DNA of 64,000 bases, taken from Acinetobacter sp. UBA3106 (GTDB lineage Bacteria; Pseudomonadota; Gammaproteobacteria; Pseudomonadales; Moraxellaceae). Made by a program: the position numbers and the translations under genes. The stretch's first letter is position 1, and each line of letters starts with the position of its first letter. Under the pieces are notes generated by a model. That model saw only the letters and a program-made list of their open reading frames with translations, was not told the DNA's origin and did no database searches. The DNA is taken from the NCBI GenBank assembly GCA_002365595.1, contig DFAM01000023.1, forward strand, positions 57,051 through 121,050. The letters are read 5' to 3'. This document shows, one piece after another, positions 60,284 to 64,000 of the stretch.

Positions 60284-61360
60284 ATGAAAAAATATTTATT
60301 CATATTGGCTGTAAGTTTGCCATACTCTGCTTATGCGGAAAAAACGATTCAATACAGTATAAATGCAGATATTTATAGTGAGCCTGTTAGTGTACATGCC
60401 TTTTTAAATAGCTGGGAAACGCCCAATTTAAAAAAAGGTAATAATGCCTTTGCGCATGGGAAAATGAAATTAGAAACCAAACAGGATAATTGGACTGTAG
60501 GTTGGGTTTGGGCTTATGACTATCAGATTCACTTTAGTAATGATATGGCAAAGCTCTATTATCAAATTGAAAATGATCAGTTAATTGATGCAAATAAATA
60601 CAATCAATTAAAATTAGAAGCTCAACATGTCGACACAGTGGGAACTCGTTTTGCCTATGACTGGAAGGTTCATCCTGATTGGACCATTGTGACAGGAGCA
60701 ACTGCGCTTATCGGACGTCATTATGTAGATGGTAAATTCCAGGCAACAGGTCAAACAACCAATATGACTGAATTGATGGATCGGGTTGCTTGGTTAAATG
60801 GTTCATTGGATTATAGTTATGACCGTCCTGCATTAAAAGAAGAGGAATTAGGCTGGGATGGAAGAACGAGTCAAGGTTATGGCTATGCCCTAGAGTTTGG
60901 TTTACATGGACAAATCAAAAAAGATTGGAATATTAATCTTCAGGTCGATGATTTATTCAGTTATTTATATTGGGATAATGCTCCATTTACGCGCTACGAC
61001 CTTCGTTACGATCAAAATCAACGTCCTCGAATGGATTTAAGTGGACAATTAAGTAAGAGCAAGCAGTATCGTCAAAAACTGCCTTTCAAATTGAGTTCGG
61101 AAATTAGCTATGATGTTCAAACCAAGCCTTGGAGTGTGAGCATCAGTAGTTTTTCAAATGAGTATATAACATTAGCTCAACTGAATGCTTTTTGGAAAAC
61201 AGAACAATTAAAATATGGTCTGCATATAGAGCCGCAAACACATGCTTTGGGATTATCGGTACAGCATAAAAATTTTGGGGCTAAGTATATGACCGATGAT
61301 TTAGACAGCAATCAGGCACATCGTTTTAGTGCTTTTTTATATGCTCAATATCACTGGTAA
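60284..61360 (+). CDS. Predicted outer-membrane beta-barrel protein, unknown
   Basis: A 358-residue protein with signal peptide (cleavage after AYA, residue 18). The mature part alternates polar and aromatic residues in many short strands (NWTVGWVWAYDYQIHFS, FAYDWKVHPDWTIVTGAT) and ends with an aromatic residue (FLYAQYHW), as outer-membrane barrels do. No plug domain or TonB box is seen, so a small transporter, adhesin or unknown barrel fits. It follows the lipoprotein gene on the same strand. Confidence 0.7.
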   Translation: MKKYLFILAVSLPYSAYAEKTIQYSINADIYSEPVSVHAFLNSWETPNLKKGNNAFAHGKMKLETKQDNWTVGWVWAYDYQIHFSNDMAKLYYQIENDQLIDANKYNQLKLEAQHVDTVGTRFAYDWKVHPDWTIVTGATALIGRHYVDGKFQATGQTTNMTELMDRVAWLNGSLDYSYDRPALKEEELGWDGRTSQGYGYALEFGLHGQIKKDWNINLQVDDLFSYLYWDNAPFTRYDLRYDQNQRPRMDLSGQLSKSKQYRQKLPFKLSSEISYDVQTKPWSVSISSFSNEYITLAQLNAFWKTEQLKYGLHIEPQTHALGLSVQHKNFGAKYMTDDLDSNQAHRFSAFLYAQYHW

Positions 61361-61382
61361 AACCTTTCAAAATTAAAATGTC

Positions 61383-61415
61383 AAAAAAAAACGGAGCATA
61401 TTGCTCCGTTTTTTG
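61383..61415. terminator. Bidirectional terminator between barrel gene and selO
   Basis: AAAACGGAGC-ATATT-GCTCCGTTTT with flanking A and T runs. Confidence 0.9.
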
Positions 61416-62861
61416 TTATGAGGAACAGCTCACCATCACTTCAGGCACATCACTCGGCAAGGGGCCTAAATCTTCAGTCTGCTCTAAATCGGGTTGTTTA
61501 AGATAAGGCTGGTGCAGCAACTTAAACAGACGCTCCACTTCCGCAAAATCATCCCGTTCCGCCAGCTCAATGGCTTTTTGCGCCATGTGATTACGTAAAA
61601 TATACTGCGGATTGGCTTGCACCATTTCGGCATCAAGTTCATCTGTTTCTTGGTTTGCTCGAATATTTTCATATTGAGTCAAAAAACTTTCAAACTGGCG
61701 TCGGTCCAGACAGTCATCTTTAATCATTTCAAACTGTTTGTTCTGAAGCTGAATAAAGTTTTGGGTATAGTCCAGTTGCTCGCTTTGCAGAATTCTTAAG
61801 AAAGCCATGCCGCAGTCAAAACTGTCTTTATGGAAACTTGGCAAGCCCATTTTCTGGTTTAAACCATGTTTATAATGCTCTAAGAATGTTGGCTCATAGT
61901 GCTCTAAACATGAAGCTAAATCCTGTTTCCATTGCTCTTTATCATAGTCTGTAGGGCAGAGCGGAACCAGGTTGTTTAACCATTGCCATACATTCCAGTG
62001 CCCAATACTTGGCTGCTGCTGATAGGTATAACGGCCTTGATAATCCGAGTGGTTGTTGATCCAGCTCGGACGGAAACGTTCCATAAAACCATAAGGACCA
62101 AAGTCCAAAGTCGAACCGGTAATATTCAGGTTGTCAGTATTCATCACGCCATGGGCAAAACCCACCAGCTGCCATTTGGCAATCATCACTGCAGTACGTT
62201 GGGTGACTTTGGTTGCAAAAGCTAAAACAGGCTGTTCAGCATCGAGACATTCCGGATAATGCCATTCAATGCACTTTTGGGTAAATTCAGTGAGTAATTC
62301 AGGTTGATACTGATTAATCCATTCAAAATGTCCAAAGCGAATATGACAGTCTGATGTGCGCAGCATCATCGCGCCCGGTTCCAGTTTTTCGCGTTGTATG
62401 CCTTGGGTGGAAGAGGTGAATCCAACTGCATTACTGGATGCAATACCCAAAGCATTCAAGGCATGACCGGCCAAGTATTCGCGAATCACGGAACGTAAAA
62501 CGGCACGACCATCACCCATACGCGAGTAGGGCGTTGAACCAGCACCTTTTAAATGCAGGTCGATGGTTTGACCATTTGTATCTAGAATTTGTGCAATCAG
62601 TAAGCCACGGCCATCACCGAGTTGTCCTGCCCATTGTCCAAACTGATGCCCGGCATAGACCATCGCCAAAGGTTCAAATTCGGTAAAGGTTTTTTGTCCA
62701 CTACAGATTTCAACCCATTTGGCTTTATCTTGTTCTGACCATTGTAGTTGATTGGCCAGAGCTTCATTGAAATGACCGGCTTTGGCGCCTTTTAAAGGAA
62801 CTGGCATTTGATGATGATAAAGCTTGGGATTGAGCGATGGATAGCGAGGATTAAATTGCAT
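61416..62861 (-). CDS. selO: Protein adenylyltransferase SelO (YdiU)
   Basis: A 481-residue pseudokinase-fold enzyme that transfers AMP from ATP to protein hydroxyls. Conserved blocks are YAGHQFGQWAGQLGDGRG, LHLKGAGSTPYSRMGDGRA (ATP lysine), GFAHGVMNTDNLNITG and LDFGPYGFM (metal-binding DFG). The chain ends VSCSS; the cysteine at 479 stands at the position of selenocysteine in the eukaryotic family. It is monocistronic between terminators. Family length is near 480. Confidence 0.94.
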   Translation of the reverse strand: MQFNPRYPSLNPKLYHHQMPVPLKGAKAGHFNEALANQLQWSEQDKAKWVEICSGQKTFTEFEPLAMVYAGHQFGQWAGQLGDGRGLLIAQILDTNGQTIDLHLKGAGSTPYSRMGDGRAVLRSVIREYLAGHALNALGIASSNAVGFTSSTQGIQREKLEPGAMMLRTSDCHIRFGHFEWINQYQPELLTEFTQKCIEWHYPECLDAEQPVLAFATKVTQRTAVMIAKWQLVGFAHGVMNTDNLNITGSTLDFGPYGFMERFRPSWINNHSDYQGRYTYQQQPSIGHWNVWQWLNNLVPLCPTDYDKEQWKQDLASCLEHYEPTFLEHYKHGLNQKMGLPSFHKDSFDCGMAFLRILQSEQLDYTQNFIQLQNKQFEMIKDDCLDRRQFESFLTQYENIRANQETDELDAEMVQANPQYILRNHMAQKAIELAERDDFAEVERLFKLLHQPYLKQPDLEQTEDLGPLPSDVPEVMVSCSS

Positions 62862-62921
62862 AGGACAATCTAAGAAATGGGAGAGATGTGATCACTATAA
62901 CAAATTTAAACGGCCAAAATG

Positions 62922-62950
62922 AATAAAGCCCCAACAATGGGGGCTTTATC
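62922..62950 (-). terminator. Intrinsic terminator of the desaturase gene
   Basis: AATAAAGCCCC pairs with GGGGCTTTAT around AACAAT, directly after the desaturase stop on the minus strand. Confidence 0.85.
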
Positions 62951-62964
62951 GATCGAATCAGGTT

Positions 62965-64000
62965 TTATTCTGAAACAGGATTCTTTTTAATGCTGCGCAT
63001 TAAAATTTTTAGGGTATTACGGTGATGGGAAAGACGTTGTTCAACTAGCTGGAAATCCATTTTAAGTTTGCTATCCATCTGGTGAATTTTTTCAGCAACA
63101 GAAGCTTTTTTGGCTTGAATCTCTTGCTCTTTTAGCTTGGCCCAATCATTTAAAGTTTGGGTAAACGCTTCATATTCCTGAGCAATACGAAGTTTAGCTG
63201 CCGCCATATCTTCATTGACATTATGACCATACACCGCTAAATCTTGTTCAGCATATTTAAAGCGCATTGCCAATTCAGCTTTTTTAATATTAAAGCTCGG
63301 AATACGACGTAAATTTTTAGCTAAGCCCAATTTTGAACATGACCAGATCAGCCATTTGGTAGGATCGTACTGCCACCATTTCACGCCATTACGGTAATCG
63401 TATTGGAAAATGTGGTGGTAGTTGTGATAACCCTCACCCCAAGTGGCAATCGCTAAAACGAAATTGTCACGTGCAGTGTTTTCGTCGGTATATGGACGTT
63501 TGCCCCACATATGACAAAGTGAGTTAATAAAGAAGGTCACATGATGGCTCAAGATCAGGCGGAGTAAACCACCCAATAACAATACGCCCCACATATCATC
63601 AACTGCCCAACCCACTGTAGTCAAAATCACAGCATGTACGGCAATGACCAGTGGAATGTAATATTTGTCCTGAAACATCACCACTTTGTCATTTAACAAA
63701 TCGGGTGCATTTTTATAATTCGCTTCTGCTGCCGGATAGTTACGAAGCATCCATCCAATATGGGCATACCAAAAGCCATTATTAATTGAATATGGGTCTT
63801 GATCGACATCATCGACATGGCGGTGATGGGTACGGTGACCTGAAGCCCAGAACAAAATACTATTTTGAACGGCAAAAGTACCCATAAGCATTAAAATAAT
63901 TTTTAATGGCAAAGTTGCTTCGTAAGCACGATGTGCCCATAAGCGGTGATAACCCGCAGTAATCCCTAAACTACTCACACCGAGTAGTACAAATAAGCTG
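62965..64000 (-). CDS. Membrane fatty acid desaturase (delta-9 type), N-terminus outside window
   Basis: An acyl-CoA/acyl-lipid desaturase. The three histidine boxes for the di-iron centre are HRLWAH, HRTHHRHVD and YHNYHH. Several membrane segments lie in the first half. After about residue 240 a long charged, probably coiled-coil tail (KKAELAMRFKYAEQDLAVYG and on) extends the protein by about 100 residues past the usual catalytic core. The frame stays open to the window edge, so the true start lies beyond 64000. It introduces a double bond into saturated acyl chains. Confidence 0.9.
   Translation of the reverse strand, partial: SLFVLLGVSSLGITAGYHRLWAHRAYEATLPLKIILMLMGTFAVQNSILFWASGHRTHHRHVDDVDQDPYSINNGFWYAHIGWMLRNYPAAEANYKNAPDLLNDKVVMFQDKYYIPLVIAVHAVILTTVGWAVDDMWGVLLLGGLLRLILSHHVTFFINSLCHMWGKRPYTDENTARDNFVLAIATWGEGYHNYHHIFQYDYRNGVKWWQYDPTKWLIWSCSKLGLAKNLRRIPSFNIKKAELAMRFKYAEQDLAVYGHNVNEDMAAAKLRIAQEYEAFTQTLNDWAKLKEQEIQAKKASVAEKIHQMDSKLKMDFQLVEQRLSHHRNTLKILMRSIKKNPVSE

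Noticed and set aside
1..64000. CRISPR arrays, insertion sequences, toxin-antitoxin or phage-defence islands
   Set aside because: No regularly spaced repeats, transposase genes, integrases, or recognisable defence proteins were found on either strand.

Overview
The window reads as chromosomal DNA of an Acinetobacter species. The strongest evidence is gene order. A cassette of sugar-transfer genes lies between ilvE and aspS, which is where Acinetobacter keeps its lipooligosaccharide outer-core (OC) locus. A monomeric isocitrate dehydrogenase, a BaeS/BaeR-like pair and tandem long acyl-CoA dehydrogenases also fit the genus.

Layout. (1) 1-15686: a tightly packed plus-strand operon of the aryl polyene (APE) / flexirubin-like type II fatty-acid/polyketide class, whose upstream end is cut off by the window. 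It holds a lysophospholipid acyltransferase (partial), two acyl carrier proteins, a membrane protein, an acyl-AMP ligase fused to an ApeI-like dehydratase, a family-2 glycosyltransferase, a LpxL-like acyltransferase, an aromatic amino acid ammonia-lyase, a thioesterase, a LolA-like carrier, an MMPL exporter, a flavin enzyme with halogenase motifs, a lipoprotein, two ketosynthases, an ApeP dehydratase, a ketoreductase and a small secreted protein. Together these would make an aryl starter, extend it into a conjugated polyene, attach it to a lipid and move it to the outer membrane. (2) 15800-23240, minus strand: queA, a DUF3137 gene, lemA, tgt, yajC, secD, secF. (3) 23366-32534: tRNA-Leu(CAA), a frameshifted membrane-protein gene, icd, a long AT-rich gap, an orphan sensor kinase, glnE and ilvE.

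(4) 32611-45399: the OC region. Six plus-strand genes are followed by genes in mixed orientation and by very AT-rich glycosyltransferase genes, then a small membrane protein, a lipid A-type acyltransferase, aspS and an O-antigen-ligase-like gene. (5) 45612-49302: a ZnuD-type zinc receptor behind a near-perfect Zur operator, then a phospholipase D-family protein. (6) 49320-55595: palindromic repeats, an RcnB-like protein, a PsiE-like protein, small unknowns and two paralogous acyl-CoA dehydrogenases. (7) 55599-64000: a lipoprotein with a duplicated module divergent from a BaeS/BaeR-like two-component system, a lipoprotein plus predicted outer-membrane barrel pair, SelO, and a fatty acid desaturase cut by the window end.

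The points most worth following up are the APE operon (its fused ligase-dehydratase, built-in ammonia-lyase and halogenase-like flavoenzyme), the Zur box of the zinc receptor, the hairpin between yajC and secD, and the duplicated lipoprotein facing the two-component system. All functional calls come from motif reading and family knowledge. No database search was run.
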